Positions 1-11,639 of a stretch of DNA of 64,000 bases are shown here, piece after piece. The DNA lies in NCBI GenBank assembly GCA_947359465.1, contig OX375873.1, positions 72,790,278 through 72,854,277 of the forward strand, in the 5' to 3' direction. Numbering within the stretch: position 1 is the stretch's first letter; every line of letters begins with the position of its first letter. The notes under the pieces were generated by a model, which was given only the letters and a program-made list of their open reading frames with translations, did no database searches and was not told where the DNA came from. Position numbers and translations under genes: made by a program. This stretch comes from Metellina segmentata (taxonomy: Eukaryota > Arthropoda > Arachnida > Araneae > Tetragnathidae).

Positions 1-643
1 CTTTTGTGATTGGTTATTTCACGTTGACGTCGAAAGTAGGTGCTGGTCACATTAATGTGACTGGACTGTGTATATTCAACTCAATACTTTTTATTTACTC
101 TGCTCATAAATACTCGATCAGTTATATGCTGGTTAGTTAATCGATTTCTGGCTTCCGAAACCACAGAATTCAGAGCAGATACTAACCTTTCAGATAGCAC
201 TGAACTTCCAACAACTGTCAAATACTTAAAAAAGCTAACAATTCTAATACATGCAAACATGTCTTTCTTTGACCCCAATATACAAGTGGACTACTATCCC
301 TTAGCAACAGAGGCTGCTGCAAATATAGTTTGAGCTAATTGGGAAAGTAAGCAACTGCACCCTACGATTTTGGAAAAATGGATTTTGTCAAGTTTTTGTT
401 ATGTGTTGCCCAAAGAAGGCTTTGGTTTGTTGAATCGGAACTCTCTGGTATTGCTGAAGGAGGTGAATTTTTTCCTAATTGATTCAGGCAGTGCGTAAAC
501 TCTTTGCTGACTTGGAAAACTACTTGACTAGCAATTGTGGAAGGCATAAAGTTTTTTTTTTACATAGAAAAGGGTTGTATAAAAGGAGTTTTGAACGAGA
601 GGTAAAACTTTTTGACAACTTTGCTAATAACATTTTAAACACT
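1..643. other. No gene seen
   Basis: AT-rich sequence with several short open frames on both strands. None shows a recognisable domain. I see no repeat shared with the rest of the window. Confidence 0.5.
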
Positions 644-1950
644 CATTGCCATAAAAATTTAAGCACCAAGAAATAATTGTGGGATTGTAACGAAACTTGG
701 CATGAAGGTAGATATCGGCGAGATATGCAAATGACTAGAAATGCAGCGTGATTGCGCATTGCGTAATTTCACTAGAGGATGTTGAACTTCGTTCTCCATG
801 GAGAGTAAAACAGGTAAGCAGAGCTTGTTTGAGTGTACTTAATCTTTTTCAATGGAAACTCTGAGGTAGACATGCCGTTACGCTGCCATCGAAGACAATA
901 TGAGCAGCTGTCGCAGTTCGAGAGGGAAGGAATCATCGGGATGATGGAAGCTGGGTGGTCAGCTCGGCGAGTAGCTCGTCAAGTAGGCCGTTCTGATTTT
1001 ACTATGAGGAGGTGTTGGGAACAGTGGACAGAAGAGACGTCATTTACACGGCGACCAGGCACAGGACGCCCTCGACAGACCAGTCGTCGAGAAGACCGTC
1101 ACATCATACGAAACGCACGCGTAGAGCCAACTGCCTCATTACCCGCTATCCAGACACGGACAGCCCCTTCACTACTGACCCCTGTGTCTTCCCCAACCAT
1201 CGCAAGGCGCCTGGCTGAAGGACATGTGGTATCACGACGTCCATTACGTGTGCTGCCAATGACATCCACCCACCGACGCCGAATGGAACCAGATTGTCTT
1301 CAGCGACGAATCAAGATTTAATTTGAGCAGTGATGACAGTCGTGTTCGTTTGTGGAGGCCCCGTGGTGAACGCCTCAATCCTGCCTTCGCTTTACAGCGA
1401 CACACCGCTCTCACACCTGCTGTGATGGTATAGGGTGCCATTGCTTACAATACACGGTCACCCCATATTGATCCATGGCACAATGACAGCCGAGTGGTAC
1501 GTCCATGACATCCTTCAGCCACATGTGATGCCACTCATAGCAGGGCACCCATGAGCCAGTTTTCAACAAGACAATGCTCGGCCACACACAGCAAGGATGT
1601 CACAAGAGTGCCACCGCCACATTACCACCCGTCACTGGCCTGCTCGATCCCCAGATTTGTGACCGATTGAGCATATCTGGGATCATTTGGGACGGCAAGG
1701 TGGACACCCTACGAGTTTGGTCGAAATAGATGCGCGTTTACAGCAACTGTGGAACGAGATGTCTCAGTACATCATACGTAACTTGTATCCTCAATGCCCT
1801 TTCGTATCGCATCTTGCATTCGCGCTAGAGGGGATCCAACAGTGTACTAAAACTTCCGTTCATTTGTATTTTTTTCTGCAATGAATGATCCTTTTTGTTT
1901 GATTTTCTATTAACTTACTTTCATCAAACTAGCACTTATCTGCGTTTGTA
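644..1950 (+). mobile_element. Tc1-like DNA transposon, copy A (decayed)
   Basis: The left end carries the same inverted-repeat sequence as copy B at 44084 (cattgccat, then a few bases, then gcaccaagaaataattgtgg). The two copies align through the transposase to about 1945, where copy A diverges. The right inverted repeat, present in copy B, is missing here. Copy A is therefore a 3'-truncated relic that cannot move by itself. Confidence 0.85.
872..1828 (+). pseudogene. Tc1-like transposase pseudogene (copy A)
   Basis: The family cuts and pastes its own element between terminal inverted repeats. The reading starts at the ATG at 872 (MPLRCHRRQYEQL...). It opens with the paired helix-turn-helix DNA-binding region (about residues 1-110; MMEAGWSARRVARQVGRSD). 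The catalytic core is broken. A deletion of about 40 bases near 1280, compared with copy B, removes the segment before the first catalytic Asp (FSDES, about 1300) and shifts the frame. The second Asp lies in QQDNARPHT (GAC at 1570-1572) and the Glu in PIEHIWDHL (GAG at 1669-1671). A stop sits just before that PIE motif. The Asp-Glu interval is 32 residues, not the 34 usual for Tc1. The family call is firm and the gene is dead. Confidence 0.88.
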
Positions 1951-2806
1951 AACAGCCTCTTGAATGCATGGCATGAAAGTTAAAGCATCCGATTGTAGGA
2001 CATGTTAGAAGAACTGCTGTGCTGTTAAACAACCTCGTATCACTACCAGCGAGGATTGGTTGATGGCTTTCCATACCATAGCACTAAAAATTACAATGGT
2101 GGCTACTCTACATTAAACTAAGATTGGTTATTGGTTGTGTCGAGAGAAATGCAATGTCTGACAGTCGAGGACAGTGACGGAATTGCAGAGAATCATGTTT
2201 GGCAACAAATTCAGCTTCTTCTTTCAGGTAGGTGCTGGTTAAATGGTAAAAATTGGTTAAATGTCCGTAGTTTAGAAAGAAGAGTTTATAAAGGTGGACT
2301 CACCAGATGATTTTCGCCACCTCGAAGCTGACGCAGTGGGATGTAATGTACATTGAGAAATCAACTACGAAGGAAATTCGGGAAATTGGAGAGTCAACAT
2401 ATTCTTAATTTTTTCTTTAAGGGACCGCTGGTCACTGTGGTCGAGTTTAATACTGGAGTTATGGAAGAGACGTCCTTAGTTCCCTCAGAGAGTGTCCATG
2501 GCTCCTCATCAGGGGATCGTATCGGTTACGAGAACCCGAGAACGACTTTGAAGAATTGGTCGATTGAGTTAATTGGTCAATAAGTATTCCATGTAATCTA
2601 TCAGGGGAAGATCTGAAGATTTCCGTGGCTCGAAGAACAGCAAAGTTGGACTAGCGATGCACGCGATCCAAAGGGAACTGTCAATTATCCTTAAAGTGTG
2701 AAGTCAAATTGAAGGACGTAACACTTTTGCACACTCATTTCGATTATGTCACAGCAGAGCAGCGAAGCAGTATATATTCTCAAATTAAAACGGGACGAGA
2801 TCATAG

Positions 2807-2838
2807 TTTTTTTTTTTTTTTTTTTTTGGGGGGGGGGG
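2807..2838 (+). repeat. Poly-T/poly-G tract
   Basis: About 21 T are followed directly by about 11 G, inside family E copy 1. Such a tract is prone to length error in sequencing, so its exact length should not be trusted. Confidence 0.9.
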
Positions 2839-3050
2839 TGAAAAAACAGCTGCAAACGCAAGCAGTAGGATCATTCTATCTCAAAAACGAAGATAAGAAG
2901 ATCATAATTCTTCGGGGTGAAAAAACCACTGCAAACCCAAGGAGTAGGATCATTCTATCTCAAAAACGAAGACCAGAAGATCATAATTCTTGGAGTGAAA
3001 AAAACCGCCGCAAAACAAAGTAGTCGCATCTCTCTTAACTGAAAAAAAGG
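2838..3050 (+). repeat. 79-bp tandem repeat inside family E copy 1
   Basis: Units start at 2838, 2917 and 2995 (spacing 79 and 78). Each begins gtgaaaaaa and contains taggatcattctatctcaaa and gaagatcataattctt. The first two units are close copies and the third is partial and diverged. Family E copies 2 and 3 each have only one version of this segment, so the expansion arose in this copy. Confidence 0.85.
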
Positions 3051-3637
3051 GGTTCCTTAGCAGAGAAAACCAGTCTCTTCGTCCTCTTTCCGCGATCGCC
3101 AAAAACGAAGGTCACCCCAATGCAAGGGGAAAATTAACGCCAATAATTTACATATAGCACGCGGGAGAAAGACAACCGGGCTTATTCCTTTATCCCAACG
3201 GAATGTTCAAAAACCTCAGGAAGAAGAGAGCCAAACCACGCCAACATATTCCGTTAATTAATAAGTGTCACGGTTGAAGGTTATTGTGGGGTGGGTTTGA
3301 CCCTGGAAGGTCACCAATTGTCCAATCAGTGTGGGCAAAGTAGAGATGAGACAGGGTGAATCAAGAGGGTCGCTGTCCCCTAATCAAGAAAGCACTCAAA
3401 TCAGAATTCCAAGAAGGGAAAAAGCCTGAGATAACCAATCTCTACTTTCAAGATTTTCGTAGTTAGGAAGCCGGGAATGGGATCGAAAAAACAACCATAC
3501 AGGGAATCTACTTCTTGCTCTCATTCATTTTGCAAATAATCCGTGGTAGAATAGAAAATAGTTATAACATGTGGGGAAGTGTAAGCCTTCACCACATGTC
3601 TTAGAGGGTATTTTCCAGCTCGATGACACACATGGTT

Positions 3638-3905
3638 TGCCTCACCCAAGCATTTTCCCATGATATTAAAGAACTTCCTTGGTTAGAGAGATTTTCATAT
3701 CTATATCCCATTGAACAAGTTTGGGATATGCTTCGTCATTCCGGAATACATGGGAAAGGAATACCAGCTGCAGCCTGCCTGACATAGTTTTCCTCCTGAT
3801 ATTGTAAGGATTTGGTTTGACGGTCTTCCACGCCACATATTGAAATGTATCAGCACAGAAGTGGGACTATACAACTAGTCCCACTATACAACGAGTCACC
3901 TAGGT
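3638..3905 (+). pseudogene. Tc1-like transposase C-terminal fragment
   Basis: The translation contains DIKELPWLERF, then LYPIEQVWDML. This matches the SPDLNPIEHVWD block around the catalytic Glu of Tc1-like transposases. A stop (TAG) follows GIPAAACLT, and readable sequence continues in another frame to ISTEVGLYN. Only the C-terminal third is present, with no inverted repeats seen. It differs from copies A-D, so it is a third Tc1-like lineage in the window. Confidence 0.55.
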
Positions 3906-4049
3906 ATAATATTGTGGTAATTTCTTTATATCATCATGTACATCTCTCAGAAATGCTAAATTTTATTCTTTTTTATCGAACACTTGCTTTGGATGTCACA
4001 ATTTGTTTTGCAACAGTGTACTTAACAATTATAGTTCCTTGATATATAC

Positions 4050-5165
4050 ATTCAAGTCTCCAATTTGAATGATTAGTCAAATTTTAGATTTTTAGTGACC
4101 TCTGAAACCTGTAAAAATGGTTTCTGAAAGGGCTAAATATTATTTGTTTATAATTCACAAGTAGCACTTTAATTTTCAAGGTATATGTATATGCAATTTC
4201 AAAACTAACTAGATGGAATAACTAGAAATAAAGATGACGAGAACTTTAAAACGATTTAAGAAGTCCTGTATACCTCACCTTTGATCCGTACAAAAAAATT
4301 GGTATGATGCTTTGAACTTTTACCATTCTACCCAAAGCTATTTTTTATAAATAACAATTTATTCACCAACGTCTCATTTTTAAAATTGAACTGAAGCATA
4401 ATTTAAAAGAAACATTACGAGATTTGGGAAAAAAATACTAATTTTTCATGATATCAATTGATTGCTTGTGAAGTGTTTGTTGACTTTTGGCTGTTAATTT
4501 TTTTCCCTAAACGACAGATAGTAAAAAAATTCAGTTTCTTCCTAGTCATTAATATTATGCTTACCATATATCTACTATATAAGTATAAGTTTTTTTTTGT
4601 CGTAGGTTTGATGTACTACCAATTTGCGTCTTCCTCATTGCAAAGTTGCGAAAGAAAGTGTTTCTGTAAAATGTCCAACGTCATTCTCCAATGCGCAAAT
4701 ATTTGAAAAATTAAAACGTGAAAATAATTTTTATCAAATTTTTTTAAACTAAATTGGTAAAAATAAAATTTATAGCTACATTTGACAAATATAAGCTCTA
4801 AAAAATTAGTTGATGCAATAATTCTGCATATTTTTAAACGGAGTAATATTTATTTTATCAATAAATTAATTAAAAGAAACTAAAGAAAAACATTAATTGT
4901 AAAGCCGTATACGCATTAAAAATATATGAATACAGAGTAAAAAAAAAAAAAAAAAAAGAGTTCATTACATATGTTGACAGTCACATACACATTTTATACT
5001 ATACTTCCATAATTTACAGGGTTAAAAAGATCACATCTAAAACACAAGCTCTCAAATTGTTCCCAAGGTAGGTGTTTCATATAGCTAACAGTACTCAAAA
5101 TTAAAGAAAGGCTTTTTATCAATAATTAGAACGGCTCAGATTATTTATTATATATAACTTTCCAA
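4050..5165. other. No gene seen; AT-rich
   Basis: About 1.1 kb of AT-rich sequence with many stops in all frames and an A-run of about 18 at 4940-4957. No domain or repeat match was found within the window. Confidence 0.5.
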
Positions 5166-5168
5166 ATT

Positions 5169-5170
<2 letters not shown>

Positions 5171-5208
<38 letters not shown>
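5171..5208. repeat. (TA)n microsatellite
   Basis: Uninterrupted AT dinucleotide run of 38 bases that abuts the GC-rich island on its right. Confidence 0.95.
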
Positions 5209-5214
<6 letters not shown>

Positions 5215-5590
5215 TCTCATGCCTACACTGGCAGACCAGAGGAGTGCCAGGCCCGTCGAAGACGGCAAGAGGCGAGGGGGGTGCGTCTTCCATGTTATTG
5301 AGCCCCATTGGGAGGAAGTCCGACTTTGCTCAACATACATGGCACATCCGTTTTCCAGGAAAGCCCCTTTCATACATCCATTCACTCAAACATATCGTAA
5401 TTTAGATCCCAATCAGAGGCTGATAACCCCCTGATCAGGTACCCCCAGAGGTATTGATTTGGTATGTGAATATGGGGGGACTTTGTGACCACGACCTATT
5501 TAAAGTGCCTCAGTCACCATTAGTGAACACGACGGTCTTTATCCAGGTCGAAGAGCCGATCTCGCAATCATCAGAATTTCAGGCTCCGAT
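5209..5590 (+). repeat. GC-rich island, probable unclassified mobile sequence
   Basis: About 380 bases far richer in G+C than their surroundings, bounded by the (TA)n run at 5171-5208 and a shorter TA run at 5590-5600. A 75-codon frame starts at 5207 (…SARPVEDGKRRGGC…) and ends at a TGA at 5432-5434. I cannot assign a family. Sharp composition edges and flanking microsatellite suggest an inserted repeat rather than a host exon, but no second copy is in the window. Confidence 0.4.
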
Positions 5591-5599
5591 ATATATATA

Positions 5600-7195
5600 T
5601 TTATTTATCTGTGTATCATCCAAAATACAAAAATTGCAAGATGTTTCACTAGTTTTTACTGTTACTAAAAATTCTAAAAGTTAGAAACGCTTTACACTAT
5701 GATTTTTGTGACTTGAATAATATTTACAGTTACTTTCAAATAGTTCTGTCAAAGACCATAAAACTGATGAAAATGTTAAGCTCTTTGTTATGCAAAATCA
5801 AATATTAATTTAACTGACTTTAGAGATTGTCAGTTCAGGAAAATCGGTTTTCCACATGACGCAGCTACAGTACTACTGTACATTTGAAAGTTAAATTATT
5901 TTATTGTAAAGTTACTTTTTGTAAAAGGATATTGAACCTTCCTATTTTATTTATGGATAAATTAATGGTACAGAAAATATCTCTATCAAGATTTTAAACA
6001 TTTCTTTTTCAGCTAAAACATAATTTAGTTCGATATGTTTAGATTGTATCCGATCTAAAAATATCTATCCACTATAAGCCGTAATGAATTATTCACAGAA
6101 CTGAGGTGGAATCATAAAGCTATCCTTATGCGTTGTCTTTTAATTTTACAAAAACCGTTATCGAAATTTTTAAAGACACTGCCCCTTCTGAAAATTACTA
6201 ACAATCATAACATATTGTTTGAATAAATCTACCGACAAGTTTATATTAAAATATGAAACTTTTGAAATCATTGAATAAATTATGCCTACCGTTAAAAATT
6301 GGATCTTTAACTTTGAGTAATCCTGACATCGAAAATGCAATAAGAACGTTGATGTTAAAATATAAAAATGAATATAAAAATGTAAAGATAAAAAAAATCT
6401 GTACCATAGAAAAAATAGCTGGCTGCTTTTACAACTTTAATTAAATTCCAGTGTCTCTTCTCTTTCGAGTTGTATCAAAACAAGGTTTTTTTTGGCAGAA
6501 AAAATTTCAGGAACTGCGGAGTGACAAGAGATAGAATAGCTTGGAAGTGCGGTGTAATATTTAAAAAGGTGTAGTTGCTGATAAAAAATCATTCCATCAT
6601 CTCGAAGACTGCTGAGGTTGCTTCTGTTTATGGAATAAAATTGTATAAGAACGTGCGCTTTTTGCAGATTTTGTTTTTGTTTTTCCAAAGGTTTGAGCTG
6701 GGATACATGAAAAGCGAGAGTAGAGATTAATCATTTTTTTTATAAAGATTCCCTCTTCTGAAAGAAAGATTAAAAAAAAAACCTTTTTCAGTGATTAAAT
6801 GAGGTATTCATTTTGATAATAGATTATCTGAATGGAATTATGTTATATAGAACGTTTTCAAGGAATGTCTTCCGTCTACCTGCATTCGAGTTAGTTTTAG
6901 ACTAATTACCGTTTATGTTAGAGATAAATTAGAAGATTAAAAATGGGTCCATGCATAAAAAGTATCAAATTGTTTTTGAACAACAATCATGCAATGGAGT
7001 GAATGTTCAGAAGACGTCTGAGATGTGGAGTTTTTGGTCATGCGTTTTATTGGAATTTAGAATTAACACCAGAAAGAAGTACATGGCATGCTGTTTTAAA
7101 ATTTTAATACATTTTACTTAATTTGAAAGTATGAAATGTGCAGATCAACGTTAAAATTGTAATACATGTATTTAAATAAATATGTAGGTAATTGA
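5600..7195. other. No gene seen; AT-rich
   Basis: AT-rich DNA with short open frames only (for example 6253-6444 plus and 6437-6688 minus). They have no recognisable domains, and their base composition is like the surrounding noncoding sequence. Confidence 0.5.
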
Positions 7196-7198
7196 ATT

Positions 7199-7486
7199 TA
7201 CATCGCACAGGAACAATATGATGGGCTATGGTCCAAGATTGATCCTGAAGGAAAAAATCCGAGGGGAACACACCGCAATTTTGAACCAATGTCAGAAATG
7301 ACGGAGTTAACACCTGAACTGGATCCCAGGCACCAAACGTCCACTCCACCATGGGAACATTCAATGACACTACATATTTAACATGCACTAATCCCCACGC
7401 TCGTGAAAGTCTTCGGATGGATCATGCTTCGAAATCGCAACCCTCCAGTTTCTACTGTATCAAATGGGAAATCACGGCCACAGGAT
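7199..7486 (-). mobile_element. tRNA-derived SINE, copy S1
   Basis: Read on the minus strand, the right end carries a weak A-box (tgtggccgtgatttccc) and a B-box-like stretch (gggttgcgatttcgaa). The unique body follows and ends ...gatcaatc...ccatcatattgttcctgtgcgatg. The same body occurs in S2-S8. SINEs are RNA polymerase III transcripts copied by LINE enzymes. This copy is full-length but diverged. Confidence 0.75.
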
Positions 7487-7589
7487 TTATATTTAAGAAA
7501 TCAAATGCAAGCATGATGACAATGCCATATAAAGATATAAATAACGAAGAAACTTTAAATGCTCTGCGTGTATCTTGTAATATTTGTAA

Positions 7590-8020
7590 AATAACGAGGA
7601 AAAGAAATTGGTTAGTAATTGTACACGGATATCGAAACATAAAATACAATAACGCATTATCTAGATGACTGAGCTAAAAATATTGTCTCGGTAAATAAGT
7701 ATGTAGAGTGAAAAACTAGTTCTATTCATTTAGATTACTAACCGTTGAAGGTTACTGTAGTCACATTAAAGTTACCGATCAAACGAAAAGTCAACGAAAG
7801 AAAGAGTGTTGAACCATAGATTTTAGCCCTAAATAAAGAAAGGTTTAATACTTATTTCTGGGAACAAGCGCATTTATTCCGAATGAAAGGATACATAAGA
7901 GGTAAAGCATTATTTTTAAATAACCTGCCTTAGAATGCTCTTTCCTGCATTCGCCGTCTTCAGTTTTGCGTTTCTTTTTCTGTCTTCCGATGTCTTCAAA
8001 AATTACTCAGTATTTTTACA
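7590..8020 (+). repeat. 500-bp direct duplication, unit 1
   Basis: Aligns with 8090-8520 at a constant offset of about 500 bases. Shared anchors are a ttctgggaacaag / ttctgggatcaag block and cattcgccgtcttcagttttgc. The units are clearly diverged. No coding frame survives in both. Confidence 0.75.
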
Positions 8021-8089
8021 AATTTAAATGTTTGTATAGGATTTTTAAGAATGGAATGTGACATCATTCATATTACAAAATTAGTGTTA

Positions 8090-8520
8090 GCGAAAACACG
8101 AGAAAAAAGAAGTTAGTCAAATAATTGTATACGGTTATAAAAAATAAAAATGTATTTTTCAGACGACAGAGTTTAAATATTGTTTCTACAAAGAATAAGA
8201 GCATAAGATAAAATAACGATGATCACTGAGACAACTAATCTTTAAACGTTATTGAAGTCATATAAAGCTATTGAGGAGAACGAAAATTCAAAATGAAGGA
8301 AAGAAACATTGGAACAGCAGATTATAGCTCAAGCACGCAAATGTCTAATACCTCCTTCTGGGATCAAGGATATATATTCCAAATGAATGGATACGTAAAA
8401 GATAAATTATTATTTTTAAACAACTTGGTATTTGAAGACTTTTCTTCCTGGCATTCGCCGTCTTCAGTTTTGCATTCCTTTCTTCGTCTTCAGATGTCTT
8501 CAAACAACCATTCTCACGAC
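8090..8520 (+). repeat. 500-bp direct duplication, unit 2
   Basis: Second unit of the direct duplication. It contains an 85-codon frame (8293-8550), but the matching frame in unit 1 is interrupted, so I do not call a gene. Confidence 0.75.
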
Positions 8521-8529
8521 TCCGAATTA

Positions 8530-9790
8530 ATCCGGTGCACAGCTCATTAACCAAACTCAGGACCTATGGGAAATTACCCTCTTTCCCTTCCTGCAGCAAC
8601 GTTGAGAAAATGCAGAGATTTAATCAAGCGGATAAAAAAGTTAGACCTCGTAGGAAATGAAAGGAATCATTTGAGTCGGGGAGACGGAAAACTTGTCCTC
8701 TTAGCTGACTTCGGACGTCTTTTGGATGAACACTTGCGTTTATTTTGGTTAGACATCGTGTGGGATGAGCAGATTATGTTTGCAAAACTGTGGTGACTTT
8801 TCGCAATAAAGTAAGCTAATAAGACTGATTTCGTCTTTTTGTGTTGTGTTGGAAGTTCATCAGATATTCCATTAAAAGCTGACGGATTCTCTTGGTAAAG
8901 CTTTTGGTGGTAAAATATTCTGATAAGTCTGGTGCATTTCCTACTTTTCTCGTGTTGCGAATGATCGAAACACACGCTGACAATAAAAGTGTTATTTTGC
9001 TACTCGTAATCAAGCAATACCAGAATTAAGGCTTCATTTTTTCTTACATTTTTCCTCGTAAATTGATTAATTTTAGTTAGAATTCTGAGATACATGGTAT
9101 CCGAGTTAAAACAGCGAAATGATGCGGTCATATTTGAACATTTCTAATTATTATAAATCTATCTTTTCTTTTTGCAAATAAATTGTTATATTTCTTGTTG
9201 CAATCTCGAATTGCTTTTACTCTGAAAAGATTCCAAGTCAATGTCTGGCGCTTTTACGTTTTGTTCATATTTTTTTTTCAGAAATCTACGTTTTTTATAT
9301 GATTAGAATTTTATTTTTGTTTGTAAAGCTTCTATTGATGTATTTAAATGTTCCATTGCTTATGTGTTCGAAACAAATTACTTATGATTTAAATTTTAAC
9401 GAATTATTTCAGTACTTCGGTAGGAAAAGAGAATGCAAATTCTGTAATTTTTTTGTTTGAAATGATTTAATAATTTTAACTTTTAATACTTATTACAAAA
9501 AATGCTTTCCAATGTTTTGATACATTTATAACATATTCACCGGATAACACTGGCAGGTTTTCGTATTATTACTCAATATCTAGAACTTTGAAAATAAATC
9601 AAAACAGCAAATTCGGACATTGAATTTTTTTCTACCAATATACAGATTTACTTTGCTCAAAATATAACTAGGCATATATTCAATACTTGGTCATATTTGT
9701 ATATTTCGATCAAATTTCCATAAATGTCATTAGTGTAATGTATAACGATTTGTAGAATTGTTTCATAAAATAAATTAAGTGTCAAAACCT
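8530..9790. other. No gene seen; contains a Helitron-related fragment
   Basis: AT-rich. 9085-9170 resembles the interior of the Helitron-like element at 24405-24500 (gagttaaaacagcgaaatg, then gcggtcatatttgaacat). Open frames at 8566-8796 plus and 8667-8975 minus overlap each other and have no recognisable domain. Confidence 0.45.
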
Positions 9791-9794
9791 TTTA

Positions 9795-11491
9795 AAATAA
9801 GACAGTAACGTTGTGGTGAAGGCTTGCCCTTCCCCACATGATATAATTATTTTCGATTCAACCTCGGATTTTGTTTTTGGAAAAGGAATGAGCGCAGGAA
9901 CCAGATTACCTGCATAGTTTTTTTTTATCCCGTTCCCGGCTTCCTAGCTTCGAAAATCATGTAAGTACAGATTGGGTTTCTCAGGTTTTTTTCCTTCAAT
10001 TTCTTGGAACTCTGGTTTGAGTGTTATCTAGTTTCGGGACAGCGACCCCTCTTGTTTTCTCCTTGTCTCATCTCGTACATGGTTTACACCAATTGGACAA
10101 TCTGTGACTTCCAAGGTCAAACCCACCCCACTAGAACTTCAAACGCTACACTTCTTAATTACTGTAAGATGATGGCATGATTTGGCTCTTTCCTTCCTGG
10201 GGTTTATGTACATTCCGTTGGGATAAAGGGATAACCCCGGTTATCCTTCTCCCACGTGCTATATGTAATGATTGACGTTAATTTTCCCCCCGCAATGGGG
10301 TGACCTTCGATTTGGGCGACCCCCAAAAAAGGTCAAGGGACTGATTTCGCTAATGGGCCCTCTTTTTAGAGAAACAATTCTACTTCTTGTCTTAAATTGC
10401 TGTGGCTTCACCCCTAAACTACGACATTTTGTCATCGTGCCCTTTTTTCTATGATTTTCAACCAACACATCTTCATCCAAGATTGCGATGAAGGAGTAAA
10501 ATACGCCACGAGGTTGACATCGAACTACGGTCAAACTGATTTTCGACGTATCTATTCTTACTCGCTCGGATCGCTAACTCAGATTTTTGTTTCTCTACGA
10601 GCCACGGAGATCTTCACGTTGACGTCTAAGAAGGAAGCCATCAATTAAGTCCCGGATAATTTAATAGTCAAGTCTTCCCCAGTCTGATTTCATGGAGCCA
10701 CTGACGTAGTCAAGGATTCCTATGGGGTCTGAGTATTTCGAGCACACCTTTGGATCTATAGGGCGTCCTTTTTTTTTTTCGATTCTTGGATCCAACATAG
10801 CGATGAAAAATACTGCACTATTACAGATTGAACGGACCCATTCCTCAAAGTCGTTCCCGTAACCACCCTGATGAGGAGCCCTGGACACTCTCTGATGAAA
10901 CTCAAGCACTTCCCACTCCCCTAACACCGTCATCGAACTCGACCACAGTGGTCAGCGGTCCCTTCGAAGACTTGCCCAAATAAAGACTACTTTTGCTCTC
11001 TACTGGTGTGCTGATACTTTTTTTCGTACAAGGTCCCACTCTGTTCCAGGTTGTTCCAGCTGTGTCAACATATAGATGAAGAAATACATTATCTGGTGAG
11101 TCCATCTTTTTGAACTGTTAATTCGAAACACGTCAGGTATTCATCCGATTTCTCAATGAATTAAAATATTACTTTTTGCCTTTCGCGAGGCATTTTTTAT
11201 TAATCACGGTCAATCTATTTGTGTACAGTTAACCAAAATAGGTATATAATTTTATTAACCTTATTAATATATCATTTAAATAACCTTCAATTTTTTACAC
11301 CACAAACGTCTTACTTCAAAAAAGGTATTGTTAAAATAGTCATATATTATTAAAATAAGACAATTGACATTAAATAAAGTCCCCATTTTAACATAAGACA
11401 GTTAATGTTAAAATTAAGTCTCATTTTGAAACAATACACAGTTACTATTAAAATAAAGTCCTACTTTAACATAAGACCAGTAACGTTGAAA
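9795..11491 (+). repeat. Unclassified dispersed repeat family E, copy 2
   Basis: The longest family E copy. It opens with the GTGGTGAAGGCTTGC...CTTCCCCACATG near-hairpin (9813). It runs through the shared blocks to GGTGAGTCC (about 11094), and has TCAATC and GGTATATAAT, CCAAT/TATA-like motifs, near 11210-11255. The motif aagacagtaacgttg lies just before the left end (9800-9812) and a near-copy at 11478-11491, inside an array of related ~30-bp motifs (11340-11490). It may be a target duplication or an insertion into that array. Minus-strand frames at 10259-10534, 10661-10933 and 10902-11105 look partly coding but are not kept open in the other copies. Confidence 0.75.
11340..11491 (+). repeat. 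Degenerate short tandem array
   Basis: Variants of ttaaaataagacagttaatg repeat about four to five times with a period near 30-60 bases. A single related motif occurs on the other side of family E copy 2 at 9795-9812. Confidence 0.5.
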
Positions 11492-11639
11492 AAAGACGGA
11501 TAACCACATGGTGCAATTCAAAGATTTTTAATTTTTTTTTGTTGTAGATGTCGATTACAACACAATTGCACTAGTATATTATAAACCATATTCAGTAGAT
11601 TTCCCTCTCATGTTGACCTGTACTTCAATGACGTTGAAG

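Larger units (their letters stand above)
2205..3625 (-). repeat. Unclassified dispersed repeat family E, copy 1
   Basis: On the minus strand this aligns with 9813-11330 and 50500-51680. Shared landmarks, in element order, are a GTGAAGGCTT...CTTCCCCAC near-hairpin (3560-3600), an ACATTCCGTTGGGATAAAGG block, a block ending TTCGTTTTTGGCGA, a block reading TCGACCACAGTGACCAGCGG, and GGTGAGTCCACC near its end. Short stretches look coding, but no frame stays open across copies and I recognise no family. This copy is expanded by a 79-bp tandem repeat and a T/G homopolymer tract. Confidence 0.75.
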
